Assembly: GCA_029213065.1 (NCBI GenBank)
Contig: JARGPH010000016.1
Location: forward strand, 1-51,102
Source of the DNA: Verrucomicrobiales bacterium
Lineage (GTDB): Bacteria; Verrucomicrobiota; Verrucomicrobiia; Verrucomicrobiales; DEV007
Reading direction: 5' to 3'
DNA: 51,102 nucleotides
In this document: in pieces, positions 26,180 through 34,270 of the stretch
How the letters are laid out: every line of letters begins with the position of its first letter
Position numbering within the stretch: position 1 is the first letter of the stretch
Notes under the pieces: model-generated
Told to the model about the DNA's origin: nothing
Seen by the model: the letters and a program-made list of their open reading frames with translations, nothing else
Database searches by the model: none
Position numbers and translations under genes: made by a program

Positions 26180-27208
26180 ATGAAAACCCTCAACATGCTG
26201 CTTTTAGCAACATTCCTACCCCTTGCCCCACTCTCTGCGCAGACGACGGGCCTTACTCAGGAAACCCTTGAAAAGGTAAAGAAGCAGATGGAGGCCCTCG
26301 AGAAGGAACAGGCGGCCCACCTCTCTCAGCGCAATTCCAGCGCCGGTGATATCTTCCTCCGCGCATCCGCCGATCCCAAAGCGGCCTTCGAACTCTGGGA
26401 AAAGTGCACGAAGCTGATCGAATTCGATCGCGAGGAGAAAAAAGACTCTGAATTCCGGGAGTGGAAAGATGGAAACTCCGACAAGGCCCGCGATGATCGC
26501 TTCCTCGAATCACTCATGATTCAGCTGAAGTATGTCGGGCTCAGTTGCCAGGCGGCAGAGGCCGAGAAGATCGAGGAAGTTTTCCCTTCCATCCTCAGCT
26601 ATGTCGACGGTCTCAGCCGAATGGAGGAATTACCGACTAACAATGTCCTGAAATCAGTCGCCGATTCGAACTTTGCCAAAGCCTACAACCTGGAAGCACT
26701 CCTTGGAAAAAACGGCCGCTGGGAACCCGTTCCATTCAGTATCCGGGGCATTTACGATAAGACAATTCTCCCGCACCTCCGCGAGAAGAACACCGCAGGT
26801 CTCATGAACGCATGGGACAAACGAATCGAACAGCAGACACGGCTCGCGCAATCATTGAACGCCGCGATGGAGGAAGCCGAACGCGAATTGCGTCTCGCGG
26901 AGGGTGATCGACAGGCGGGTAATCAGAAAAGAGCACTCAACGACCTCGTGAACGGCGACCGCAGTAACATGATGAAGTCTCATGACAAGGATGACTTTGT
27001 CCGTGAAGAGCTCCCCCGATTGAAGTGGGCAAAGTTGAAAGACCAGTTTCAATACGTTGACGCCACCGCCGGAGCCGCCGGAATGCTTCAATTTATCAAA
27101 GAGCACCTCACCCACGAACTGGGTGAGGAATTCATGAACGACTTCAAGAACGTCATTTCATCGGCCGAATCAAACGCAGGACAGGCCCCCGAAGCCCCTT
27201 CAAATTAA
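26180..27208 (+). CDS. Secreted helical protein of unknown function
   Basis: A 342-residue protein; the ATG at 26180 is preferred over a GTG two codons earlier (26174). A signal peptide (MKTLNMLLLATFLPLAPLSA, cut before QTTG) is followed by predominantly charged helices: ETLEKVKKQMEALEKEQAAH, LNAAMEEAERELRLAEGDRQ and FVREELPRLKWAKLKDQFQY. There is no lipobox cysteine and no recognisable enzyme motif. It is divergent from the membrane-anchored protein 24277-25974 and followed 20 bases later by the tandem-thioredoxin gene on the same strand, suggesting a shared periplasmic role. Function unknown. Confidence 0.75.
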   Translation: MKTLNMLLLATFLPLAPLSAQTTGLTQETLEKVKKQMEALEKEQAAHLSQRNSSAGDIFLRASADPKAAFELWEKCTKLIEFDREEKKDSEFREWKDGNSDKARDDRFLESLMIQLKYVGLSCQAAEAEKIEEVFPSILSYVDGLSRMEELPTNNVLKSVADSNFAKAYNLEALLGKNGRWEPVPFSIRGIYDKTILPHLREKNTAGLMNAWDKRIEQQTRLAQSLNAAMEEAERELRLAEGDRQAGNQKRALNDLVNGDRSNMMKSHDKDDFVREELPRLKWAKLKDQFQYVDATAGAAGMLQFIKEHLTHELGEEFMNDFKNVISSAESNAGQAPEAPSN

Positions 27209-27228
27209 CCGGCCCGTCTCACCAGTTC

Positions 27229-28404
27229 ATGAGAACTTTTATTCCTCTCACCATCGCATTGTCGATTTGTGCTTTCACCACAGCTGCGCCCCCGGCTCCC
27301 GAAAAAGTCAAAACACTCGAACCCGGAGCCGCTGCGCCCGACTTCAATCTCCCCGGCGTGGATGGCAGGAACCACACCCTCGCTGAATACTCCGACGCTG
27401 ATATTCTTGCAGTGCTCTTTACCTGCAACCACTGCCCGAGCGCGCAGGGGGCCGAATCCCGCGTCAAACAACTCGTAAATGATTACGCGGACGAAAGCTT
27501 TCAGCTCGTCGCGATCTCGCCCAACGATCCGCTTTCCGTTCGCCTCAATGAACTGGGCTACTCCGTCTACGGCGACACGCTCGAAGACATGAAAAAGCAC
27601 GCCGCCGACAATGAGTTCAACTTTCCCTTCCTTTACGACGGTGAAACGCAGGAAGTGGCAAAAGCTTTCGGGGCGATGGCGACCCCACATCTCTTCATTT
27701 TCGACAAAGAGCGGATCCTTCGCTATGTCGGCCGCATAGACGACTCCAAATACGGTGATCCCTCAACGATCAAAACTCACGACGCCCGCATCGCCATCGA
27801 TGAGCTGCTGGCCGGAAAAGAAGTCAGCACTCCTCAAACCCGTGCCCACGGCTGCAGCACCAAATGGGCCTACAAACGCGATGTCGTCGTTAGATATGAT
27901 GAGGAGTTCGCCGCTAAAGAAGTCACCATCGAAACGATCGACGCCGCCGGTGTCCAAGCTCTCAGAGAAAACAAGACCGACAAGCTTCGTCTCGTTAACC
28001 TCTGGGCGACCTGGTGCGGCCCCTGCCTCGCGGAAATGTCCGGCCTCGTCGAGATCGGCAGGCAGTTTGAAACTCGCGGCTTCGACATGATTACGATCAG
28101 CACCGATGCCCCCGAAGCGGAAGGGAAAGCGAATCTACTCTTAAGACGCTTCAACGCCGCGATGCCGAAACTAACCGAACTCTCCGTAAAAGAGGAAGGC
28201 CGCACGACCAATAACTACCTCTACGACGGGGACACTGACTCGCTCGCGGAGGCACTCGACCCCGAATGGCAGGGAACAATGCCTCACACGGTTCTTATTG
28301 CTCCGGGCGGGGAAATCGTTCACCGCGTTTCCGGCGAAGCCGACATCACCGAACTCAAGCGAGTCATCGTTGAAAAACTGGGCCGCTGGTATTCCCCGGA
28401 GTAG
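27229..28404 (+). CDS. Tandem thioredoxin/redoxin protein, exported
   Basis: A 391-residue protein with a signal peptide (RTFIPLTIALSICAFTTAA). Domain 1 (about 30-185) is a peroxiredoxin/AhpC-TSA-like fold with TCNHCPSAQG, giving a C66-x-x-C69 pair, and MATPHLFIFDKERILRYVGR with the cis-proline T-P. A linker contains HGCSTKWAYKR. Domain 2 (about 230-385) is thioredoxin-like with WATWCGPC (C263, C266) and TMPHTVLIAPGGEIV. Both domains therefore appear redox competent. It may reduce or isomerise disulfides of exported proteins, or supply electrons to an outer partner such as the preceding secreted protein. Its stop codon lies inside a terminator hairpin. Confidence 0.87.
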   Translation: MRTFIPLTIALSICAFTTAAPPAPEKVKTLEPGAAAPDFNLPGVDGRNHTLAEYSDADILAVLFTCNHCPSAQGAESRVKQLVNDYADESFQLVAISPNDPLSVRLNELGYSVYGDTLEDMKKHAADNEFNFPFLYDGETQEVAKAFGAMATPHLFIFDKERILRYVGRIDDSKYGDPSTIKTHDARIAIDELLAGKEVSTPQTRAHGCSTKWAYKRDVVVRYDEEFAAKEVTIETIDAAGVQALRENKTDKLRLVNLWATWCGPCLAEMSGLVEIGRQFETRGFDMITISTDAPEAEGKANLLLRRFNAAMPKLTELSVKEEGRTTNNYLYDGDTDSLAEALDPEWQGTMPHTVLIAPGGEIVHRVSGEADITELKRVIVEKLGRWYSPE

Positions 28405-28431
28405 GCAACGCCTACTCTGCTCTTTTTTTTT
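28399..28431 (+). terminator. Rho-independent terminator overlapping the thioredoxin stop codon
   Basis: GAGTAGGC (28399-28406) pairs perfectly with GCCTACTC (28410-28417), loop AAC, followed by T-rich sequence with nine T (28423-28431). The stop codon TAG (28402-28404) lies inside the first arm, so the last ribosome covers the stem. Confidence 0.85.
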
Positions 28432-28499
28432 CTTAATCCGACTCTTAATCCCCGGCAAAAGCCCTGCACTCCTCTCGGTGACGGCGAACCGTGACGCGC

Positions 28500-29198
28500 T
28501 CATCGCGAAACTTCAAAGTGCCCTCGAAGCCCACCGAGATGCTTCACCATATGAGAGAGCAGCCCGTATAGAAGAAGAGTGATCGATAACATCTCGAGGC
28601 TCTCTTCGATCGTCATGAAAATGGCGTAAGTAGTCGTTTCCTCTCCAAATTTCTGAGCATGTCGTGCCGCGAACATTTCAAGGCCAATCGCTCCGGTGAC
28701 GAACATTCCCGCCGAAAGAGCAAAATAAAATTTCAGATGTGAGGGCAGCTTTAGAAAGAACGGCAAAAAATAACCAGCCACAATCAGGGCCAGAATCGAG
28801 TAGGGAATAACCCAGGGCCAGTGAATTAAACCGGACGTCTCCACCCGAGACATGATGATGGTATCAAGGTTCTCATGAAGGTGAGCCATATCGTCGATTC
28901 CTATAAAAAGGAGAATACAGCCGATTATAAACCAGTGGCGGGGACTGCCTCCGGATTTCGATCGCTCAAACTTGGAAATACCGAAAGCGCAAAGCCCGGC
29001 ACAGGCGAGCTGGAAGCCTGAGAACAGGGTAGGCAAATTGGCCTCCCGATCAAAATGAAACACCGGGACGATTCCGAGGGCATTCGGTCGCTCAAGCTGA
29101 ATGAGAAAATACAACGCGAGGATATGCCCCCCCAGCAGCAGCGCGTAGGTGCACAGCAGTGCTCCCATAAATGCCTTCAGTCGAATTTTCACTTCCAT
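28500..29198 (-). CDS. Six-helix membrane protein with conserved-looking acid/histidine motif
   Basis: A 232-residue integral membrane protein with six predicted helices (about 10-35, 54-77, 87-106, 127-149, 155-178, 193-217). Polar residues lie inside or beside helices: IGIDDMAHLHENLD after helix 3 and TIEESLEMLSITLL in helix 6. Such D/H/E clusters often bind a metal, and the arrangement faintly resembles membrane hydrolases such as the ceramidase-like (CREST) superfamily, but this is a guess. The gene lies alone in convergent orientation to the thioredoxin gene. Its upstream 214 bases up to hisD show no other gene, only GC-rich sequence at 29330-29410. Confidence 0.65.
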   Translation of the reverse strand: MEVKIRLKAFMGALLCTYALLLGGHILALYFLIQLERPNALGIVPVFHFDREANLPTLFSGFQLACAGLCAFGISKFERSKSGGSPRHWFIIGCILLFIGIDDMAHLHENLDTIIMSRVETSGLIHWPWVIPYSILALIVAGYFLPFFLKLPSHLKFYFALSAGMFVTGAIGLEMFAARHAQKFGEETTTYAIFMTIEESLEMLSITLLLYGLLSHMVKHLGGLRGHFEVSR

Positions 29199-29412
29199 TC
29201 ATTGAAAATAAAGCATTTTTCAACAAATACCAGAATAATCAAGCAGACCGCACCTGTATCGTCACTGAAGATTTTTAAATCCAACCGGGAAAATCCCTCC
29301 CTTCGTCGAGAGCCGGAACCGCAAGATCGCGTCTCCCGATCGTTGCGACCTGTCCTGCCGCGGGTCGCGCTCGCTTTAGTTTATCCGGCTTCGTTCCGGC
29401 GCAAACGAGAGC

Positions 29413-30705
29413 CTAGCTCTCAACCCGGATCGTCGCGGAACGCCCGTGTGCATCAAGCCCTTCGACTCGTGCGAACGCTTCCACAATCGGAGCTGATTTC
29501 TTAATCGAATCACGATCCAGCTTCACGATACTGGTGCGCCGCTGAAACATATCAACGGTAAGGCCGGGAAACGATTTCCCCGCGCCACCGGTAGGAAGTT
29601 CGTGACTCGGTCCGGCGAGAAAGTCTCCCACCGCCACCGGCGAGTAATTACCGATAAAGATCGCCCCCGAAGTCGTGATCTTCGGCACGATCGTCTTCTC
29701 ACGGCGTGTGATCAGGGAAAGGTGTTCCGGAGCAAATGCATTTACGAGATCGACGCCCTCATCGAGCGACTCGACGAGAATCATCCAGGCCCCGTCTTTG
29801 AGCGCCTTCTTCAGCTGGGCCTGACGGCTCAAGGTCTTGATCTGAGACTTAATTTCCTCATTCACTTCTTCGAGCAAGGTCTCTGAATCGGTGATGAATC
29901 CCATGATGCTGTCACCGCCGTGCTCAGCCTGCGCCAGCATATCAGCGGCGATGTAGCTCGCCTTCCCGCTGCTGTCCGCCAGAGTCACGACCTCACTCGG
30001 TCCGGGCAGCAGATCAACCGCGACGACTCCGAAAAGTTGACGTTTCGCCTCAACCACGAAGGAATTTCCCGGGCCATACACCTTCAGAACCGGCTTGATC
30101 GTCTTCGTTCCAATCGACATCGCCGCCATTCCCTGAGCACCGCCCACTTTGTAAACCTCGGTCGCTCCCGCTTCTTTCAGGGCGTAGAGTAAAGCCGGAT
30201 TGACCGTTCCGTCAGGACCGGGAGGTGTCATCACCACAATCTCCGGACAACCCGCCGCTGCCGCGAGGCAAACCGTCATGTTGGAAGTGGAAACCAGAGG
30301 AGCCGTTCCGCCGGGAACGTAAATACCGACACGCTGAAACGGAAGGTAGCGTTCACCGACCTCAGCGCCCTGACTGTTCTTCCCCGTCCAGTCCTTCCGC
30401 AGACTGCGCTTCGCAAAATTGATGACATTTTTGCGCGAAGCGGCGATCGCTTTCTTCGTCTCAACATCGACCGAATCCTCCGCCGCGGCGAGCTCCGCTT
30501 CGGTGACGCGAAGGTCCTTCGCGGTCTTGAAGCCGGCCTTGTCGAACTTGTTCGAAAGCTCGATCAGCGCCTTGTCCCCCTTCGCAGACACCTCATCGAT
30601 GATGCCTTTGACGATCGCCTCGACCCCTGCCGGAGGAGCGGAACGGCGATCCAGTTTACGAATCGCAGATTGGTAGTTCTTTTGGGTGTATCGGATAATG
30701 CGCAT
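29413..30705 (-). CDS. hisD: Histidinol dehydrogenase
   Basis: A 430-residue enzyme that oxidises L-histidinol to L-histidine in two NAD-dependent steps, the last of histidine biosynthesis. Family motifs are present: GERYLPFQRVGIYVPGGTAP near 120, KVGGAQGMAAMSIGT, VYGPGNSFVVEAKRQLFG, QAEHGGDS (zinc/substrate), APEHLSL with the catalytic Glu-His pair, and GPSHELPTGGAGKSFPGLTV. Length is normal. It follows the rRNA methyltransferase gene by 27 bases, an unusual position away from other his genes, so histidine genes are probably scattered in this genome. Confidence 0.96.
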   Translation of the reverse strand: MRIIRYTQKNYQSAIRKLDRRSAPPAGVEAIVKGIIDEVSAKGDKALIELSNKFDKAGFKTAKDLRVTEAELAAAEDSVDVETKKAIAASRKNVINFAKRSLRKDWTGKNSQGAEVGERYLPFQRVGIYVPGGTAPLVSTSNMTVCLAAAAGCPEIVVMTPPGPDGTVNPALLYALKEAGATEVYKVGGAQGMAAMSIGTKTIKPVLKVYGPGNSFVVEAKRQLFGVVAVDLLPGPSEVVTLADSSGKASYIAADMLAQAEHGGDSIMGFITDSETLLEEVNEEIKSQIKTLSRQAQLKKALKDGAWMILVESLDEGVDLVNAFAPEHLSLITRREKTIVPKITTSGAIFIGNYSPVAVGDFLAGPSHELPTGGAGKSFPGLTVDMFQRRTSIVKLDRDSIKKSAPIVEAFARVEGLDAHGRSATIRVES

Positions 30706-30732
30706 AATCAGCCTTCCAGAGTTGGCGGGGTC

Positions 30733-31623
30733 CTACTGAACAACAACCCAGAGCGATTTCAAATACTCGTCGCCATGGAATTCAGGAGGCATCGGGAGCC
30801 GCTCGCAGGAGATTACGCTCCGCCCCGCCTGTTTGACGCCGGAAACCACGTCCGACTGAAACTGCGCCGGCGAAAGCCGGTGCGTGTTGGCACAGGCGAG
30901 AATCCACCCTTTTTCCTCCACAATCGCCGCAGCAATCCCTGCCAGGGAGGCATAGTCCTTATCGGTGCTGAAGGTGCCCTTCTTCTTCCTCGAAAAAGTC
31001 GGAGGATCGAGAACCACCCCGTTAAAACGCCGGCCCTGCCTGCCGAAAGTCTTCAACCATTCAATCGCATCACCTTTGACACCAAAATGATCGTCCGGTT
31101 CGAGTCCGTTGAGCGTGAAATTATCCCAGGTCCAGTCGAGATACGTTTTTGAAAGATCAGCCGTCGTTGTCGTCGCCCCGGATCGCGCCGCCATTACCGA
31201 AAATCCTCCCGTATAGGCGAAGGTATTCAGGACGGTCTCCCCCGCACCTGCCGACTTTCCAACGCGACGCCGGTTAAGGCGTTGGTCCAGAAAGATCCCC
31301 GACGAATAGCCCGATCCGAAATCAATCCAGAAAGAGGCCCCGTTTTCCTTCACCGGAAACCGTTCCGTCACGATCTCGCCCCAGACATGCTCCGGAGCCG
31401 TCGCGGCGCTCTTGTCGCGCGGACGCCAGTAGATCGAGCGCGCCACGCCCTGAGCCATTGATTTGAGATAGTCAGGAAACCGCTCCGCCCTCGTTTGAAC
31501 AAGCCAGCGCCCGTCGAAATGATCCACCCAGACGCCCGCCTCCGCATCGTGAAAAATGCGCCACGCATTGGTGTCGTTACCGGGAGATAAAGAAAGCGTT
31601 TTCAACAGGGACTTTGGTTGCAT
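30733..31623 (-). CDS. SAM-dependent 23S rRNA cytosine-C5-type methyltransferase (RlmI/RlmK-like)
   Basis: A 296-residue methyltransferase lacking the N-terminal PUA domain of longer RlmI proteins. The region FWIDFGSGYSSGIFLDQRLN leads into SAM motif I (VLNTFAYTGGFSVMAARSGA), then DLSKTYLDWTWDNFTLNGLE, and the catalytic motif IV DPPTFSRKKKG. ACANTHRLSPAQF follows. Members methylate RNA, but some act on other substrates, and the specific base cannot be read here. It is first in a two-gene unit with hisD and starts 31 bases from the divergent phosphomutase gene, so promoters overlap. Confidence 0.88.
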   Translation of the reverse strand: MQPKSLLKTLSLSPGNDTNAWRIFHDAEAGVWVDHFDGRWLVQTRAERFPDYLKSMAQGVARSIYWRPRDKSAATAPEHVWGEIVTERFPVKENGASFWIDFGSGYSSGIFLDQRLNRRRVGKSAGAGETVLNTFAYTGGFSVMAARSGATTTTADLSKTYLDWTWDNFTLNGLEPDDHFGVKGDAIEWLKTFGRQGRRFNGVVLDPPTFSRKKKGTFSTDKDYASLAGIAAAIVEEKGWILACANTHRLSPAQFQSDVVSGVKQAGRSVISCERLPMPPEFHGDEYLKSLWVVVQ

Positions 31624-31654
31624 TCTTCCCTAGCTCTTCCTACCATATTTGACA

Positions 31655-33610
31655 ATGAATTCTGACTTGTTATCCAAACTCAACGCCGCGGTTGAAGCCG
31701 GCGATTTACTTTCCGACAGCCTTGCCAACATCACGGAGTTTCTCGAGTCAGACGACCCCGTCTACGAAGCAGCTGTTTCGGAACTCGCCGAAAGCGGAGA
31801 ATGGTCTGAACTCAACAACCGCTTTTTCAAAAAGCTCGCCTTCGGAACCGGCGGATTGCGCGGTCGCTCCATCGGGGAGATCGTTACCAGCGCCGAACAG
31901 GGCAGCGCTCCAGTGGGAGAAGGAAGACCCGAATTCCCCTGCGTGGGAACCGCTTCGCTGAATTACTACAACATCACCCGCGCAACGCTCGGCCTCGTTC
32001 GCCACCTCGTAAAAAGCTATCAGGGGGAAGGTCGCCCCTCCCTTGCCGTCGCCCGCGACACCCGCTACTTCGGTCAGGAATTCGCCGATTGCGTTACGAA
32101 AGTGGCCGTCGAAAACGGCTGCGATGTTTATATTTTTCCAGAGCCGAGATCGACGCCGCACCTCAGCTTTGCAATCAGACACCTCGGAACCACCTCCGGA
32201 ATCGTCCTTACCGCGAGCCACAATCCCCCGCATGACAACGGGTTTAAAGCCTACAGTTCCGACGGTTCTCAGATCGTAGAGCCGGAAGCCAGCCAAATCA
32301 TCGCCGAAGTGAGCGCCGTCTCCGGTGAAAGCTACGACGTCCTCCCCGAATCAGAGCAGGGGCAGGTTCACGAGCTGGGCGCCGACCTCGACGAGGCCTA
32401 CATGGCGAGACTGGAGTCACTTCTTCTCGACCCGGAGCTGGTCAAAGAGCAGGCCGATCTCAAAATCGTTTTCACTAACATTCACGGAACCGGCGGAACG
32501 ATTTCGCCTCAGATGCTCCGACGCCTCGGCTTTCACTGTGACACCGTCGCCGAACAGGACATCGAAGACGGAGCATTTCCCACCGTGAAATCTCCCAATC
32601 CCGAGAATGCCGCCGCGCTTCAAATGGGAATCGATCAAGCCGAAGCCACAGGCGCTGATATCGTCATCGGAACCGACCCCGATGCCGACCGCATGGGTGT
32701 GGTGGTGCGAAATGCCGCAGGGGAAATGACCCTCATGACCGGCAACCAGATCGGTTCGCTCATGGCCTACTACCGGCTTCTCGCCTTCACCGAACAGGGC
32801 ATTATCAACGATAGCAATCGAGACCACGCCACTCTCGTGAAAACATTTGTCACCACGGAACTGCAACAGGCCATTGCTGACCATTTCAACGTTCCCGTGG
32901 TGAACACCCTGACAGGATTCAAATACATCGGCGCTAAACTCAGAAAATACGAAAACGCGATCCCCGAAGCGCTTCGCGAAGACTACCGAAATCTTTCCGA
33001 CGAAACAACCCGGGAGCTCCGCCTCGAACACTCCAAATTTTTCGTTTTCGGAGGAGAGGAAAGCTACGGCTACCTCGGGACTGACTTCCTCCGCGACAAA
33101 GACGCCAACGGAGCCGTCGTCATGTTTGCCGAGGTCGCCGCCTACGCGAAATCTAAAGGGATGACCCCGGTCGAGCTGCTCAACGAGCTCTATGTCCGTC
33201 ACGGAGTTTACCTCGAAGGACAGCACGCGGAAACACTCACCGGAGCTGACGGCGCCGCACAGATTCAAAAGCTCGCCCAAAGCTATATCGACAATCCGCC
33301 GACTGAAATCGACGGCGTCAAAGTGAGCCATTTCCGCGACTACCTCAACGGCGATCACGTCGACGAAGAGGGCGATGCGATCCCGAAGGAAAAAATGGTT
33401 TTTGTCGACCTCGAAGACGGACGAGCCTTTGCTGTTCGTCCTTCAGGAACCGAGCCCAAGATCAAATATTACATCTACTACCGGCCCGAGCCGGGCACAG
33501 GCGGACTTGAGATGCCGGAGGAACTGCCTTCGGCCAAAGCCATCGCGCAGAACGCATTCGATTCGCTCAAAGAGGCCATCGTCTCCGACATGCACGCACG
33601 CCTCGCGTAG
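31655..33610 (+). CDS. Phosphoglucomutase/phosphomannomutase
   Basis: A 651-residue alpha-D-phosphohexomutase from the ATG at 31655 (a TTG two codons earlier is ignored). It interconverts hexose 1- and 6-phosphates through a phosphoserine. The phosphoserine loop is TASHNPPHDNGFKAY, the metal loop GTDPDADRMG, the sugar-binding loop GGEESYGYLG, and the phosphate-binding loop RPSGTEPKIKYYIY. FGTGGLRGRSIGE near residue 62 is the N-terminal substrate motif. It is longer than bacterial pgm (about 570), as is usual in this PgcA-like group. It is followed by a small secreted gene after 19 bases. Glucose versus mannose preference is not clear. Confidence 0.95.
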   Translation: MNSDLLSKLNAAVEAGDLLSDSLANITEFLESDDPVYEAAVSELAESGEWSELNNRFFKKLAFGTGGLRGRSIGEIVTSAEQGSAPVGEGRPEFPCVGTASLNYYNITRATLGLVRHLVKSYQGEGRPSLAVARDTRYFGQEFADCVTKVAVENGCDVYIFPEPRSTPHLSFAIRHLGTTSGIVLTASHNPPHDNGFKAYSSDGSQIVEPEASQIIAEVSAVSGESYDVLPESEQGQVHELGADLDEAYMARLESLLLDPELVKEQADLKIVFTNIHGTGGTISPQMLRRLGFHCDTVAEQDIEDGAFPTVKSPNPENAAALQMGIDQAEATGADIVIGTDPDADRMGVVVRNAAGEMTLMTGNQIGSLMAYYRLLAFTEQGIINDSNRDHATLVKTFVTTELQQAIADHFNVPVVNTLTGFKYIGAKLRKYENAIPEALREDYRNLSDETTRELRLEHSKFFVFGGEESYGYLGTDFLRDKDANGAVVMFAEVAAYAKSKGMTPVELLNELYVRHGVYLEGQHAETLTGADGAAQIQKLAQSYIDNPPTEIDGVKVSHFRDYLNGDHVDEEGDAIPKEKMVFVDLEDGRAFAVRPSGTEPKIKYYIYYRPEPGTGGLEMPEELPSAKAIAQNAFDSLKEAIVSDMHARLA

Positions 33611-33629
33611 GTGGTCCTTTTAGCCTGAG

Positions 33630-34169
33630 ATGATAAATCGACTCGCGATTCCGCTGCTGCTTTGTGCCGTTTTCTGTGCCCCGGCATTTGCGGCACTGCC
33701 ACCGTTGTCGCCGGAGGAACTGGAGGCCTCCGCCGACGCGATCATTGTCGGGAAAGTCGATTCCGCTGAAGTGGAGATTGCCGGGTCTCTTCAGCACTCC
33801 ATCTATCAGGTCAAACTTTCGGTCACCGTGGGCGCCGTCGAAAAAGGAGCGGAGATCATCAAGCCTTCGCAGGAACTGACGATTCACTGCTGGCGCCTCC
33901 GCAAAGCGCAAAACGGCTGGGCAGGCCCCTCCGGTCAGAACAACGTTCCCGCCGAAGGTTCCGACTTCAGAGCCTGGATTAGAAAGAACGAAGCCGGTAA
34001 TTGGGAAGCACTGGAACCCAACGGCATTTCGCTTACCGGAGCATCCGGGGACTATCCGTTTCACCAGGTCGAAAAAGGACGGATGAAAGCCCTCCGGTAT
34101 TTCATCATTGCAGGCGCCATTCTCATCACCGGCATCTTTCTCTACGCATCACGGGGCAGAAGGTCCTGA
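33630..34169 (+). CDS. Small exported protein with C-terminal membrane anchor
   Basis: A 179-residue protein with a signal peptide (INRLAIPLLLCAVFCAPAFA, cut before ALPP) and a C-terminal helix (LRYFIIAGAILITGIFLYAS) followed by RGRRS, giving an outer domain of about 125 residues with a short basic cytoplasmic tail. The outer part (EASADAIIVGKVDSAEVEIA, VKLSVTVGAVEKGAEIIKPS, LTIHCWRLRKAQNGWAGPSG) is beta-rich, reminiscent of the OB-like domain of proteins reading DAIIVGKV. No family assigned. It is 19 bases downstream of the phosphomutase gene, so probably co-transcribed. Confidence 0.75.
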   Translation: MINRLAIPLLLCAVFCAPAFAALPPLSPEELEASADAIIVGKVDSAEVEIAGSLQHSIYQVKLSVTVGAVEKGAEIIKPSQELTIHCWRLRKAQNGWAGPSGQNNVPAEGSDFRAWIRKNEAGNWEALEPNGISLTGASGDYPFHQVEKGRMKALRYFIIAGAILITGIFLYASRGRRS

Positions 34170-34197
34170 CTGACGTTCGCTCAATTTGACGCCCCCG

Positions 34198-34241
34198 GGA
34201 GTGGCTGCATCCTCCTGCCTGCAGAGACTCCGTGCAGAAGC
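34198..34241. repeat. 44-base dispersed repeat, copy 1
   Basis: GGAGTGGCTGCATCCT begins a 44-base sequence that recurs at 47564-47607 with 37 of 44 positions equal. GGAGT and ACTCC (34198-34202 and 34228-34232) form an inverted pair inside it. It lies between the convergent genes ending at 34169 and 34271; the ends beyond the 44 bases (CACGCCTC, 34258-34265) are also partly shared. No open frame spans it. Confidence 0.6.
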
Positions 34242-34270
34242 GATCGCCCATTGCAAGCACGCCTCTCAGG

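Noticed and set aside
32417-33358. Open minus-strand frame of 313 codons
   Set aside because: Fully inside the phosphomutase gene, whose plus-strand frame has all active-site motifs.
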